Of a DNA stretch of 64,000 bases, positions 34,044 through 42,227 are shown one piece after another. The notes under the pieces are model-generated. The model was not told where the DNA came from and ran no database searches. It worked only from the letters and a program-made list of their open reading frames with translations. Every line of letters begins with the position of its first letter. The first letter of the stretch is position 1. The stretch covers positions 134,162 through 198,161 of the forward strand of contig JAIXQF010000004.1 in assembly GCA_027484085.1 (NCBI GenBank), given 5' to 3'. Position numbers and translations under genes: made by a program. Source of the DNA: Actinomycetales bacterium (lineage in GTDB: Bacteria; Actinomycetota; Actinomycetes; S36-B12; UBA5976).

Positions 34044-35048
34044 CTACAAATTCGTCTTGAAAAACGCAACCGAACGTTGCATCGAGAGTTCCCATTGCGG
34101 ACCAAAGGCGTGCTGTTCACCATCGTAAATATGCAAAGTGACGTCCTTGTTTAGCGCCTTCATTTGAGAGGTGGCTCTTTCCGACCAGGCAACCTTGCAG
34201 CTCTCATCATTTGTTCCATGATGAATCATGATCGGATCAGCAATTTTGTCGAAGTAGTTCTCTGCAGAAATCCCGGCCCAAAATTTTGGTGTTTCCTCTG
34301 GACTTCCATGCCTTGCGACAATCGGATTCTCGATTTCCGGATTTCCTCTGCCCCATTTGTTGAAATTGTCGACATAGTTGGCACTTACTGGTGCGTACAA
34401 AACGATGGCATCGAATTCATTTGGGGCAACTGTAGCGACGTTGTAACCAATACCGCCGCCCATTGAACGACCCAAGTAACCAATCTTGTTGGTATCTACT
34501 TGGGAAAGCCCGGATGTCTTCAAAGCTTTAGCAGCTGCAATTACATCAATGGTGTAACCGAGTCTTAGGTTGTTTGAATTTTCTGGATCATCATCACTTC
34601 CCGCATGATTTCGGTAATCAGTGTGCAACACGATGTATCCCTGATTCGCGAGATAGTCCTGTTCTCGCTTAAGGCCACGCCCAGAGGTGTAAATTGCCGG
34701 ATCAATGTAGCCGTGTCCTAAAACTAAAGTCGGAAATGGACCATCGCCTTTTGGAATATTCATAATTCCAGAGATGGTTAATTCATTCGCTTTGTATGTA
34801 ACCGCATACCTGGTGTACTTCGCAGCATTACTAATCGCTTTACCCACAACAAGGTTGCTTCCGGAAATCTCAGTTTCCATTAGGGCAGGTAGTGAGACCG
34901 GGTCAAAGGTTTCGGTAGGTGTAGGGCTAACTGAAGGTAATGACGATTCACTAGGTGATGCGGTGCTAACTGCGGATTCACCAGCACCAGCGCAACCGGC
35001 TAACAAGAGTGCACCAACAATAACTAGAGGAATCAAGCTTCGCTTCAT
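34044..35048 (-). CDS. alpha/beta hydrolase lipoprotein (S9/dienelactone-hydrolase-like)
   Basis: The 334 residues start with a lipoprotein signal (LLLAGC lipobox, Cys19), then a Ser/Thr/Pro linker of about 35 residues. The hydrolase domain has LVLGHGY (oxyanion side), nucleophile serine in GRSMGGG, an acid residue near HHGTNDESC and histidine in EQHAFG. Extracellular peptidase or esterase activity is likely, with substrate unknown. It is probably anchored on the outer face of the membrane. Confidence 0.87.
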   Translation of the reverse strand: MKRSLIPLVIVGALLLAGCAGAGESAVSTASPSESSLPSVSPTPTETFDPVSLPALMETEISGSNLVVGKAISNAAKYTRYAVTYKANELTISGIMNIPKGDGPFPTLVLGHGYIDPAIYTSGRGLKREQDYLANQGYIVLHTDYRNHAGSDDDPENSNNLRLGYTIDVIAAAKALKTSGLSQVDTNKIGYLGRSMGGGIGYNVATVAPNEFDAIVLYAPVSANYVDNFNKWGRGNPEIENPIVARHGSPEETPKFWAGISAENYFDKIADPIMIHHGTNDESCKVAWSERATSQMKALNKDVTLHIYDGEQHAFGPQWELSMQRSVAFFKTNL

Positions 35049-35091
35049 ACTCCTAAAAGTAAGTTACTTTTAGGGTTCGCGCAGACTTTCC

Positions 35092-37125
35092 TTATATACC
35101 TCGACAAACTCGGGCAGCATCCAAAATCGCGGAGTGAATTCCTCGGCTGCTGATGGCATCACCAATTCGGAATAATTGAAATTTTCCATCAGGATTTCGT
35201 ACCGAGGTTTGCGGTCTGCCATTGATTAAAGCCTCAATCAAAACTTCGCCACCGTTACTAGAAAGTGAAACTAGTTCATCGTAAAGTTCTGAAATTGCTG
35301 TGGTTCCAGTTTCTGCAACAACTGCATTAACAATTCGAGACTCTTCCCAAGTCTCATCTTCCATGCCTAGCGAAACCGTAAAGGTCCCATCAGCATTCTT
35401 TTCAACCCGCTTAAGTTCACGCAGGATTGTGAATTTAACCCCCAGCGCAGATAGAGATTTGAAGTAGGAAGAAGCCACCATGCCGCCAACATCAACGGAC
35501 ATATTTCTTTCAGGCGTTACCACTTCAACCCTCGCTCCAGACTTAGCCAGATTCTCGGCCAAGTCCAAAGCCTGGTTTCCACCGTGATCGTCGTAAACCA
35601 AAACTTCGCCAGTCAACCGGTTAGAACCTGAAAGCACATCCCAACTTTCAGTCACATGCTGACTACCTGGAATCTCTAAAGTCTTTGGCATTCCGCCGGT
35701 GGCTACCACTACCGCATCGAATCCAGCATCAGCTATGTCGGAAGCCTCGACGTAGGAATTCAGTTTCACAGTGACACCGAGGCGCTTTAATTCCTGAGTA
35801 CGCCAGTCAATGATTCCTTGTAAATCGCGACGGCGAGGCGAGCGAATTGCAATGTTTACTTGACCACCTAAAGAATCATTGGCCTCATGCAAGGTAACTG
35901 CATGCCCTATTTCAGCCAAAGTTCGTGCCGCTTCTAATCCGCCTGGACCGCCGCCAATTACAACCACATTCTTACGATTCGATGCGGCGTCTATTTCTTG
36001 TGGCAATTCCAATTCACGCCCAGTTGAAGGATTGTGAATACAAAATGCAGCACCTGCGGTGTAAATGCCATCGATACACATACTGGCGCCGACACAAGGG
36101 CGAATCTGATCTTCGGTTTTGTTAGCAATCTTTGTTGGTAAATATGGATCTGCAATCAATGCTCGAGTCATACCTACTAAATCAAGCAACCCAGCTTCAA
36201 TCGCATATCGAGCAGTGGGAACATCTGCAATTTTGCCGGCATGCATTACTGGAACGTTTAGTTTTTGCTTGATCTCGCCAATGAGTTCAAGGTGCGGCGC
36301 GGATGCCATACCCATAATCGGAATCATTCGAGTTAAGCGAGCATCGGAATCAATAGATCCACCCAAAGCGCTAATTACATCCACACCACCATCGATGATG
36401 TCCTGGGCAACTGTGAGGAGTTCGCCTGGCCCTAATCCGTTTTCCCGGAGTTCATCGAAACTCATTCGAGCGCTAATTATGAAATCTTCCGGCACAACAG
36501 CTCGAATTGCTTTGATTACCTCAAGCGGATAGCGCATTCGATTCTCGTGTGACCCACCATATTGATCAGTGCGATGATTCCAAAACGGAGTCATAAACGA
36601 ATCTAGGTAGTGCCCATGAATCATCAGGTCAATGCCATCCATGCCGGCAGCAACACAGCGCTGTGCTGCAGTTACATAATCGTTCTTGATTCGATCTAAA
36701 TCCCAATCTTCCGCTTCCTTAGTGAAAGAGCGGTGAGCGCGTTCTCGAACCGCGCTGACAGAAACGGTAGGTAACCAATCTCCGGAGTAACTACTACTTC
36801 GATGACCTAGGTGAGTCAGTTGAATCATTACCGCAGCGCCATGTTCATGCACTTCATCGGTTAGGAGGCGAAGCCAATGAGCAGATTCATCTTTCCAAAG
36901 CTGCAGGTTTCCAAATGCGGGAGCGCTTTCCCGACTGACGATCGAGCTGCCACCAATCATGGTTAGGCCGACGCCACCTTTAGCTTTCGCAACGTGATAT
37001 GCGCGGTAGCGATCTTTTGGTAGTCCATCTTCACTGTATGAAGGTTCGTGCGAGGTACTTACGATGCGATTCCGTAACGTTAAGTTCTTTAGCGTGTATG
37101 GCGTAAGTAATGGATCAGTCGACAT
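35092..37125 (-). CDS. NADH:flavin oxidoreductase of the TMADH/dienoyl-CoA reductase type, DgcA/StcD-like
   Basis: The 677 residues comprise an old-yellow-enzyme barrel (about 1-335), an Fe-S binding linker and a pyridine-nucleotide oxidoreductase half starting VVVIGGGPGGLEAA (about 391). In the linker, cysteines sit at 344, 350 and 362, but the second canonical cysteine of TMADH (CxxCxxC) is replaced by Ala347. As I recall, this CVGA arrangement marks the dimethylglycine/stachydrine N-demethylase branch, so demethylation of a betaine-type compound is a reasonable guess. Dienoyl-CoA reduction is the alternative. Confidence 0.8.
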   Translation of the reverse strand: MSTDPLLTPYTLKNLTLRNRIVSTSHEPSYSEDGLPKDRYRAYHVAKAKGGVGLTMIGGSSIVSRESAPAFGNLQLWKDESAHWLRLLTDEVHEHGAAVMIQLTHLGHRSSSYSGDWLPTVSVSAVRERAHRSFTKEAEDWDLDRIKNDYVTAAQRCVAAGMDGIDLMIHGHYLDSFMTPFWNHRTDQYGGSHENRMRYPLEVIKAIRAVVPEDFIISARMSFDELRENGLGPGELLTVAQDIIDGGVDVISALGGSIDSDARLTRMIPIMGMASAPHLELIGEIKQKLNVPVMHAGKIADVPTARYAIEAGLLDLVGMTRALIADPYLPTKIANKTEDQIRPCVGASMCIDGIYTAGAAFCIHNPSTGRELELPQEIDAASNRKNVVVIGGGPGGLEAARTLAEIGHAVTLHEANDSLGGQVNIAIRSPRRRDLQGIIDWRTQELKRLGVTVKLNSYVEASDIADAGFDAVVVATGGMPKTLEIPGSQHVTESWDVLSGSNRLTGEVLVYDDHGGNQALDLAENLAKSGARVEVVTPERNMSVDVGGMVASSYFKSLSALGVKFTILRELKRVEKNADGTFTVSLGMEDETWEESRIVNAVVAETGTTAISELYDELVSLSSNGGEVLIEALINGRPQTSVRNPDGKFQLFRIGDAISSRGIHSAILDAARVCRGI

Positions 37126-37168
37126 TGTTCCTCAATCTCTTGAGAAAACTTTACAAGCATTGGCAAGA

Positions 37169-37192
37169 ACTTGGCGCAGTATCACGCCAAGT
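37169..37192 (-). promoter_or_regulatory. inverted repeat between the tRNA-like gene and the oxidoreductase gene
   Basis: Eight-base arms acttggcg/cgccaagt with an eight-base gap. It could terminate the tRNA transcript (no T-run) or be an operator for the oxidoreductase gene 44 bases downstream. Confidence 0.45.
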
Positions 37193-37207
37193 CCTCACAC
37201 AATTGGG

Positions 37208-37279
37208 AGCGCCTGACGGGATTCGAACCCGCATCCTCACCATAGTCGGTGGTGCGCTCATCCTTTGAGCTACAGGCGC
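37208..37279 (-). tRNA. tRNA-like gene, Arg-type body with abnormal anticodon loop
   Basis: Acceptor gcgcctg/caggcgc, D-arm gctc/gagc, T-arm gcgggttcgaatcccgt and a five-pair anticodon stem cacca/tggtg are all intact. The loop reads ccgacta: position 33 is C instead of the near-invariant U, and position 37 is U instead of a purine. Taken literally the anticodon is GAC (Val), but acceptor and D-loop resemble tRNA-Arg. CCA is not encoded and the discriminator is U. It may be a rearranged or inactive tRNA. Confidence 0.65.
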
Positions 37280-37375
37280 ACCCCCAAAGAATTTTTTCCA
37301 TTCCACGATTATCAGGAGCAACTATGGTGCAGGTGTGAAGAAGTGTTTGGTGTGAATTTGTGACCTACCAATTGC
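37280..37375. other. non-coding spacer
   Basis: Nothing recognisable is seen apart from the upstream side of the tRNA-like gene. Together with the tRNA-like gene and the small RNA candidate it makes up a 455-base gene-free region. Confidence 0.4.
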
Positions 37376-37485
37376 TTGACATTTGTCTAGTATTAGAGGA
37401 ATATATTGTTTAGTCGGTGGTGCGTGCAGTTAAATGCAAGCTCAAGCCTTTGAAAGACCCTCGCAGTATCGTGAGGGTCTTTCGC
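37376..37485 (+). ncRNA. putative small RNA with 5' segment antisense to the neighbouring tRNA anticodon arm
   Basis: A consensus ttgaca (37376-37381) and a tatatt (37402-37407) could start transcription near 37414. The 14 bases tagtcggtggtgcg (37411-37424) are identical to the plus strand of the tRNA-like gene (37243-37256), so the RNA 5' end would be complementary to that tRNA's anticodon arm. A tgca-based hairpin follows, then an 11-base stem gaaagaccctc/gagggtctttc (37452-37462, 37473-37483). The spacing upstream of the -10 is long, so the promoter call is tentative. It may instead be the leader of the downstream gene. Confidence 0.4.
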
Positions 37486-37580
37486 TTTGAGTTGATCGAC
37501 ATTGGCTCGTAAAAAATGATGATCCAAGGCAGAAATTCGATACCGTTGCTATTTACTGATCTCAGGCGTAGCCTGAAAAT

Positions 37581-38024
37581 ATGAGCAATCAAAAAGCGAA
37601 TCGAGTACTCGGACTTGTTGTAGCTGCGATTTCTATCGTGGCCTTAATAGCAGTATTTGCGGTAAAGGACACAACTCCACAGTTGGACGTAACCACTCCC
37701 GAAGGAACGCTCCAGCAGTACCTTCAATCAGTAACAACACGTGATTTTGATACCGCAATCACATACCTGGCAGCGGATACCAAGTGCAAAATTGAAGATT
37801 TTGATCAGTCATACATTCAAGACTCAATTCGAATTTCGTTGTCCGATTCAACAATCACTGGTGATTCAGCATCAATCAAGGTAAGTATTGAAAATTCCAA
37901 CGGTGACCCATTCGGTGGCACTTACACCGAATCTCAAGCTTTCCGGCTATCTAAGTCTCAAAGTGGTTGGAAGATAGCGGGAATTCCGTGGCCGGTGTAT
38001 CAATGTGGTGGGGTGTACAAATAA
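37581..38024 (+). CDS. membrane-anchored small NTF2-like/DUF4878-like protein
   Basis: The 147 residues have an N-terminal membrane segment (about 8-28) and an extracytoplasmic domain with the TPEGTLQQYLQSVTTRDFDTA helix opening typical of DUF4878/NTF2-like folds. Two cysteines (about 69 and 142) may pair. Its stop overlaps the next gene's ATG by one base, so the two membrane proteins are co-expressed; the function is unknown. Confidence 0.8.
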   Translation: MSNQKANRVLGLVVAAISIVALIAVFAVKDTTPQLDVTTPEGTLQQYLQSVTTRDFDTAITYLAADTKCKIEDFDQSYIQDSIRISLSDSTITGDSASIKVSIENSNGDPFGGTYTESQAFRLSKSQSGWKIAGIPWPVYQCGGVYK

Positions 38025-39736
38025 TGTCAATCATTTTTTCATTCATCCCACTATTGCTAATGGTCGCAATCGTGGTTCTAGTAGTTCGGAAAGTTTCTAA
38101 TAAGGGAATTAAATCGAACTCTTCGGCGCAACCAGTTCGACTATTTTTTCAATATGCGTTAGCTCTTGGATTATTCATCACGTTAACCGTTGGTCTGTCT
38201 GGACTGCTAGGTAGAGTCCTCGGCGCATCAACAGATGTCGTTTCAGATCAAACCTCACTTGCCAGCAATTTAGCGTTTGTCGTAGTCAGCGGGCCACTAC
38301 TGGCCTGGTTAATTATTTGGCTGAAGAGATCAATTGCTGCTAATCCACATGATGCAGCCGGATTCGTTCCAACCTTCTTCGCCACGCTATCTGCAATCAT
38401 TTCACTGCTTACTTTCTTATCTTCGGCGATTGCAGCCGCGTACAACGTAATCGATGGTGACTCAGCCGTTGGATACACCAGCGCACGAGCAATCGTTTGG
38501 GGTATTGCTTTGGTCGCAGTACTGCGGGTTTCGAATGCAGTAATTCCTAAAGACGACTTTCGGATTCAGTACTTTGTTGGATCACTCATTACTGCGATTG
38601 CGGCAATTGTTGGATTGATTAAGGTCTTGAGCAATCTGCTTGCAGAATTGCTTTCGCAGTTAACTGTTTCTGAAACTCAATCACTTGAGATGGTCACAAC
38701 CATTGATCGAGCATTCGATGGCTTCGTAGTTTTGGCGTTTTCAAGTGCACTTTGGTTCTATTACTGGATCAAGAATGCGAACGTAAAGATGAATCAGCCA
38801 ATTTGGCTTCTTTATGTTTTGGTAGCCGGTGTCGGCGGCAGTTTGGTTCTCGGACTTACATCGCTAACCATCACCATTTATCAAACCTTTGTTTGGTTCA
38901 TAGGTAATCCATCTACCCAGGTAGCTGCCGAGCATTTCGATGGCCTTCCGTCAGCTGCAGCCAGTGCAGTCGTTGGCTTGCTCGCTTGGTGGTACCACAA
39001 GTCACTTTTGCCAAATGATTCAGTCAGGTCAGAAACTCAACGAATTTATGAGTACTTGGTTGCAGCTATTGGATTGGTAGCAAGCACGGTCGGATTAGCA
39101 ATCATCATCGTGGCAATAATCGAGTCCTTTAATGTGTCCGTGATCATTGGTGATGATGCTGCAAATACTTTGATTGGTGCGGCAACTGTGATTCTGGTTA
39201 GTGGACCAGTTTGGTGGCGATTCTGGAATCGTATCCAAAGCCTTGTAAAGACTTCCCCAGATCAGGAACTAGCGAGTCCAATTCGAAGAATTTATTTATT
39301 CTTACTATTTGGCGTGGGCGGCATCGCAGCAATCATTTCCTTAATCATTGTTGTGTTCCAAGTGTTTGATGGCATTCTAAGTTCAAACTTTGGTAACAAC
39401 ACCCTTAATGAAATGCGATTTGCACTTGGCATCTTGATCAGTACCGGTGTAGTTGCCACGTATCATTGGGCAATTTTCCGACATGAAAAAGATGTTGAAG
39501 TTGAGTTTGGCACAAAGACAAAATCCGTTGTTTTAGTTGGACCAAGCGATGCGAATTTAATTAATGAGCTAAAGGCTGCCACTGGTGCGCACGTTACACT
39601 TTGGCAACGCACTGACGTCAAGGACATATCCTGGCCGAGCGAAAAAATTATTGAACTAGTTGAGCAAACCGAAGGTGAGCAGCTATTAGTTGTCTTGAGT
39701 TCAACTGGAGTAATTGTAATTCCAGTGGCTCACTAG
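38024..39736 (+). CDS. polytopic membrane protein with repeated DUF5671 modules
   Basis: The ATG at 38024 (taatg overlap with the preceding stop) is chosen over an open frame reaching 37967. The roughly 570 residues show about 12-14 hydrophobic segments arranged in repeated blocks, each with a short WYYW/WWYH/WWRFWN-type aromatic patch, as in DUF5671 proteins. A C-terminal soluble tail of about 75 residues follows. The function is unknown. It ends in a ctag overlap with the convergent SDR gene. Confidence 0.82.
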   Translation: MSIIFSFIPLLLMVAIVVLVVRKVSNKGIKSNSSAQPVRLFFQYALALGLFITLTVGLSGLLGRVLGASTDVVSDQTSLASNLAFVVVSGPLLAWLIIWLKRSIAANPHDAAGFVPTFFATLSAIISLLTFLSSAIAAAYNVIDGDSAVGYTSARAIVWGIALVAVLRVSNAVIPKDDFRIQYFVGSLITAIAAIVGLIKVLSNLLAELLSQLTVSETQSLEMVTTIDRAFDGFVVLAFSSALWFYYWIKNANVKMNQPIWLLYVLVAGVGGSLVLGLTSLTITIYQTFVWFIGNPSTQVAAEHFDGLPSAAASAVVGLLAWWYHKSLLPNDSVRSETQRIYEYLVAAIGLVASTVGLAIIIVAIIESFNVSVIIGDDAANTLIGAATVILVSGPVWWRFWNRIQSLVKTSPDQELASPIRRIYLFLLFGVGGIAAIISLIIVVFQVFDGILSSNFGNNTLNEMRFALGILISTGVVATYHWAIFRHEKDVEVEFGTKTKSVVLVGPSDANLINELKAATGAHVTLWQRTDVKDISWPSEKIIELVEQTEGEQLLVVLSSTGVIVIPVAH

Positions 39737-40326
39737 CCAACTTTGTAAATGTGACCAGTCTTTTTGCCGTTTACTGACTTGGCATAGGCCTTGCCACATG
39801 CCTTAAGTGTTACTTGTTCAAAGCCAACGAAATACGGATGGTAGCCAGTGGCTTCGACCAACACGCTTGGGCTAACTACGTTGATACGAATGTTGCGGGG
39901 CATTTCTATAGCAGCTGCCATTGCAAAGGACTCCAAAGCACCATTCGATAGCGAAGCTACTGCGCCGGTTGGAATTGGTTCTCGCTCGAGGATTCCAGTT
40001 GTTAGCGTGAATGAACCACCATCATTTACATAGTCCAAGCCTTGCCGAACGAGCTCTACTTGTCCCAAAACTTTGTCATTGATACCTGACTGGTAATCAG
40101 CCAACGTCAATTCAGTAATTGATTTAAATGGCACCTTGCCAGTGGCAGATATCACTGCATCAACTTTGCCTACTTTTTGATACATCGCAGCAATTGAGCT
40201 CGGATCAGTTAAGTCAACAGCTACATCACCAGTACGAGAAGCCTGAATGATTTCATTGCCTTCGGATAGTGCGGCAACAGCTCCTGATCCAAGTAGTCCG
40301 TTAGCGCCAACAATAAGAATCTTCAC
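39733..40326 (-). CDS. short-chain dehydrogenase-like protein lacking the catalytic Tyr
   Basis: The 197 residues open with the nucleotide motif VGANGLLGSG and include VISATGKVPF and INVVSPSVLVE, as in the SDR family. At the active-site helix the sequence reads GAVASLSNGALESFA, so the YxxxK pair is absent. It is likely an atypical or binding-only SDR. It is divergent from the prepilin peptidase gene. Confidence 0.82.
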   Translation of the reverse strand: MKILIVGANGLLGSGAVAALSEGNEIIQASRTGDVAVDLTDPSSIAAMYQKVGKVDAVISATGKVPFKSITELTLADYQSGINDKVLGQVELVRQGLDYVNDGGSFTLTTGILEREPIPTGAVASLSNGALESFAMAAAIEMPRNIRINVVSPSVLVEATGYHPYFVGFEQVTLKACGKAYAKSVNGKKTGHIYKVG

Positions 40327-40420
40327 AATTACTCCTTGGTGTAGTTCAAGTCTTCTGAGTCTAGGGCAGGGTTGTGGATAAAGAATCGGCTTCCTTGATA
40401 CAAGTAATTACCGTTAGGGA

Positions 40421-40882
40421 ATGCAAAATCTCCTTCCATTATTGGTTTTCGCTGGTTTTGGGTCTGTCCTATCGGCAATTGACCTCAAGACTCACCGGCT
40501 ACCTAACCGCCTGGTCGGTTTCTTCGCTGTGACTCAATTACTGACACTCCTGGTACTCAACCTGAGCGAAAAGAAACCAGTCACCCATTCACTTTTAGTA
40601 GCTGGGGCTACTACCGGGACCTATCTGGTTCTGTTTGCAATTAGTAAAGGCTCCCTAGGAATGGGCGATGTAAAGTTTGCGTTTCCTTTGGGCCTATCAA
40701 TTGGTTGGTTTTGCCCTGACTTATGGCTGGTAGCTATTTTCATCTCCTTCTGTTTGGCGGGGATTGTCGCCGCCCTGGGATTGGCAATGAAGCGAATTAC
40801 GCCAAGTTCTCAAATAGCGTTTGGGCCATATATGTTCTTTGGCTCATTATCGGTCTGCGCATTTTCGATTTTGTCTCGCTAG
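40421..40882 (+). CDS. type IV prepilin peptidase (A24 family), minimal form
   Basis: This 153-residue membrane protease has the two catalytic aspartates in SAIDLKTHRLPN (about D22) and GMGDVKFA (about D82), and about five membrane helices. It lacks the N-terminal methylase domain of PilD, as in archaeal and Tad-type peptidases. It would process pilin-like leaders; no pilus genes are in this window. Confidence 0.9.
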   Translation: MQNLLPLLVFAGFGSVLSAIDLKTHRLPNRLVGFFAVTQLLTLLVLNLSEKKPVTHSLLVAGATTGTYLVLFAISKGSLGMGDVKFAFPLGLSIGWFCPDLWLVAIFISFCLAGIVAALGLAMKRITPSSQIAFGPYMFFGSLSVCAFSILSR

Positions 40883-40931
40883 AACAACAATTACTGAAAC
40901 AATATGGAATCTAGACCTAGGAGATTTCGTA

Positions 40932-42227
40932 ATGAGCAGCAAGTGTGACGCAGTTGTAATTGGCGCCGGTGTAATTGGGTCGTCTGTTGCCTATGAACTT
41001 GCTCGAAAAGGACTTTCAGTGATTGTGGTTGATAAAGCTGCAGCACCTGGACTTGGTTCCACCAGTTCATCAAGCGCGGTGATCAGATTCAACTATTCAA
41101 CTTACGATGCTGTCGCACTTTCTTGGGAAGCATTTCAATGCTGGAAAAATTGGAGCAGTCATCTAAATGCGCCAGCGGACGAAGTGATTGCCGAGGTTCG
41201 CAATATCGGAGTAATGATGGTGAAGGTTCCAGTTGTTTCGATCCCACTTACTCAAAGACTGTTTACTGAAGTTGGCATTGAACATGAAGTTGTTGATGCG
41301 AAGCGAATGCAAGAGATTGTTCCAGGAATCGATACTGGAAAGTATTGGCCACCCAAAAAAATCAATGATGAGGAATTTTGGGAAGATGCCAAAGATTCAA
41401 TTGAGGCCATGTACACACCAGAAGGTGGTTACATAAACGACCCGCTGCTGGCCACAGTTAACTTAGCCAATGCCGCAATGCGTCTTGGTGTGGAATTCAA
41501 ATTCAAGAAACAAGTTGTGGAGATCCTCAAGTCTGATGGGCGCATTTGTGGCGTTGAATTAAATGATGGAGAGCAAATCGAAAGCCCGATAGTCGTAAAC
41601 GTTGCTGGTCCATGGGCCAGCAGAATCAATGAGCTAGCGGGAGTTGGCTCCGACTTCACGGTTTCTGTGCGTCCAATGCGACAGGAAGTCCATCACGTAG
41701 CAGCACCAGAGCAATTTGATAGAAATCCGATCATTGGCGATTTAGATTTGGGTGTTTACATTCGCCCTGAATCAGGCCATGCATTCTTAGTTGGTGGCAC
41801 TGAACCTGAGTGTGATGAATTTCAATGGGTTGAAGATCCTGACAATGTAAATATGGTTCGCACCCAAGAGTTATTCGATGCGCAAGTTACTCGCGCAGCT
41901 CGTAGATTGCCAGACCTAAAGGTCCCATCGAGTGCCAGTGGTGTGGTTGGAGTTTATGACGTTTCCTCGGACTGGACTCCGATCTATGACAAGAGTGAAT
42001 TACCTGGTTACTACATGGCAATTGGTAGCAGTGGCAATCAATTCAAGAACGCGCCAACTGCCGGACGATTAATGGCAGAACTAATAACTGCAGTGGAAGC
42101 CGGGCATGATCACGACGCTGATCCCGTGGTCTATCGCACCGAACACACGCATCAAGACATCAACCTAGGAACCTTCTCGCGCAAGCGTGCCCTGAATGAA
42201 AATTCATCCGGCACCGTGATGGGCTAA
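40932..42227 (+). CDS. FAD-dependent oxidoreductase, DAO/sarcosine-oxidase-like
   Basis: The ATG at 40932 has aggag eight bases upstream, and the protein (431 residues) then opens at the FAD motif VVIGAGVIGSSVAYELARKG. It carries SSSAVIRFNYST near residue 50 and GYYMAIGSSGNQFKNAP near the C terminus, like sarcosine/dimethylglycine or glycine oxidases. A secondary or tertiary amine such as an N-methylated glycine is the likely substrate. It is the first gene of the catabolic island and overlaps the kinase-like gene tail to tail (ctaa). Confidence 0.86.
   Translation: MSSKCDAVVIGAGVIGSSVAYELARKGLSVIVVDKAAAPGLGSTSSSSAVIRFNYSTYDAVALSWEAFQCWKNWSSHLNAPADEVIAEVRNIGVMMVKVPVVSIPLTQRLFTEVGIEHEVVDAKRMQEIVPGIDTGKYWPPKKINDEEFWEDAKDSIEAMYTPEGGYINDPLLATVNLANAAMRLGVEFKFKKQVVEILKSDGRICGVELNDGEQIESPIVVNVAGPWASRINELAGVGSDFTVSVRPMRQEVHHVAAPEQFDRNPIIGDLDLGVYIRPESGHAFLVGGTEPECDEFQWVEDPDNVNMVRTQELFDAQVTRAARRLPDLKVPSSASGVVGVYDVSSDWTPIYDKSELPGYYMAIGSSGNQFKNAPTAGRLMAELITAVEAGHDHDADPVVYRTEHTHQDINLGTFSRKRALNENSSGTVMG

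Noticed and set aside
37376-37485. T-box riboswitch for the unit next to the tRNA-like gene
   Set aside because: No T-box sequence pairing with a tRNA acceptor end and no specifier loop; the match is to the anticodon arm as antisense.
40821-40931. Overlap of the DAO-type oxidase with the prepilin peptidase
   Set aside because: The upstream 37 codons are out-of-frame prepilin peptidase sequence; ATG 40932 has a clear aggag.
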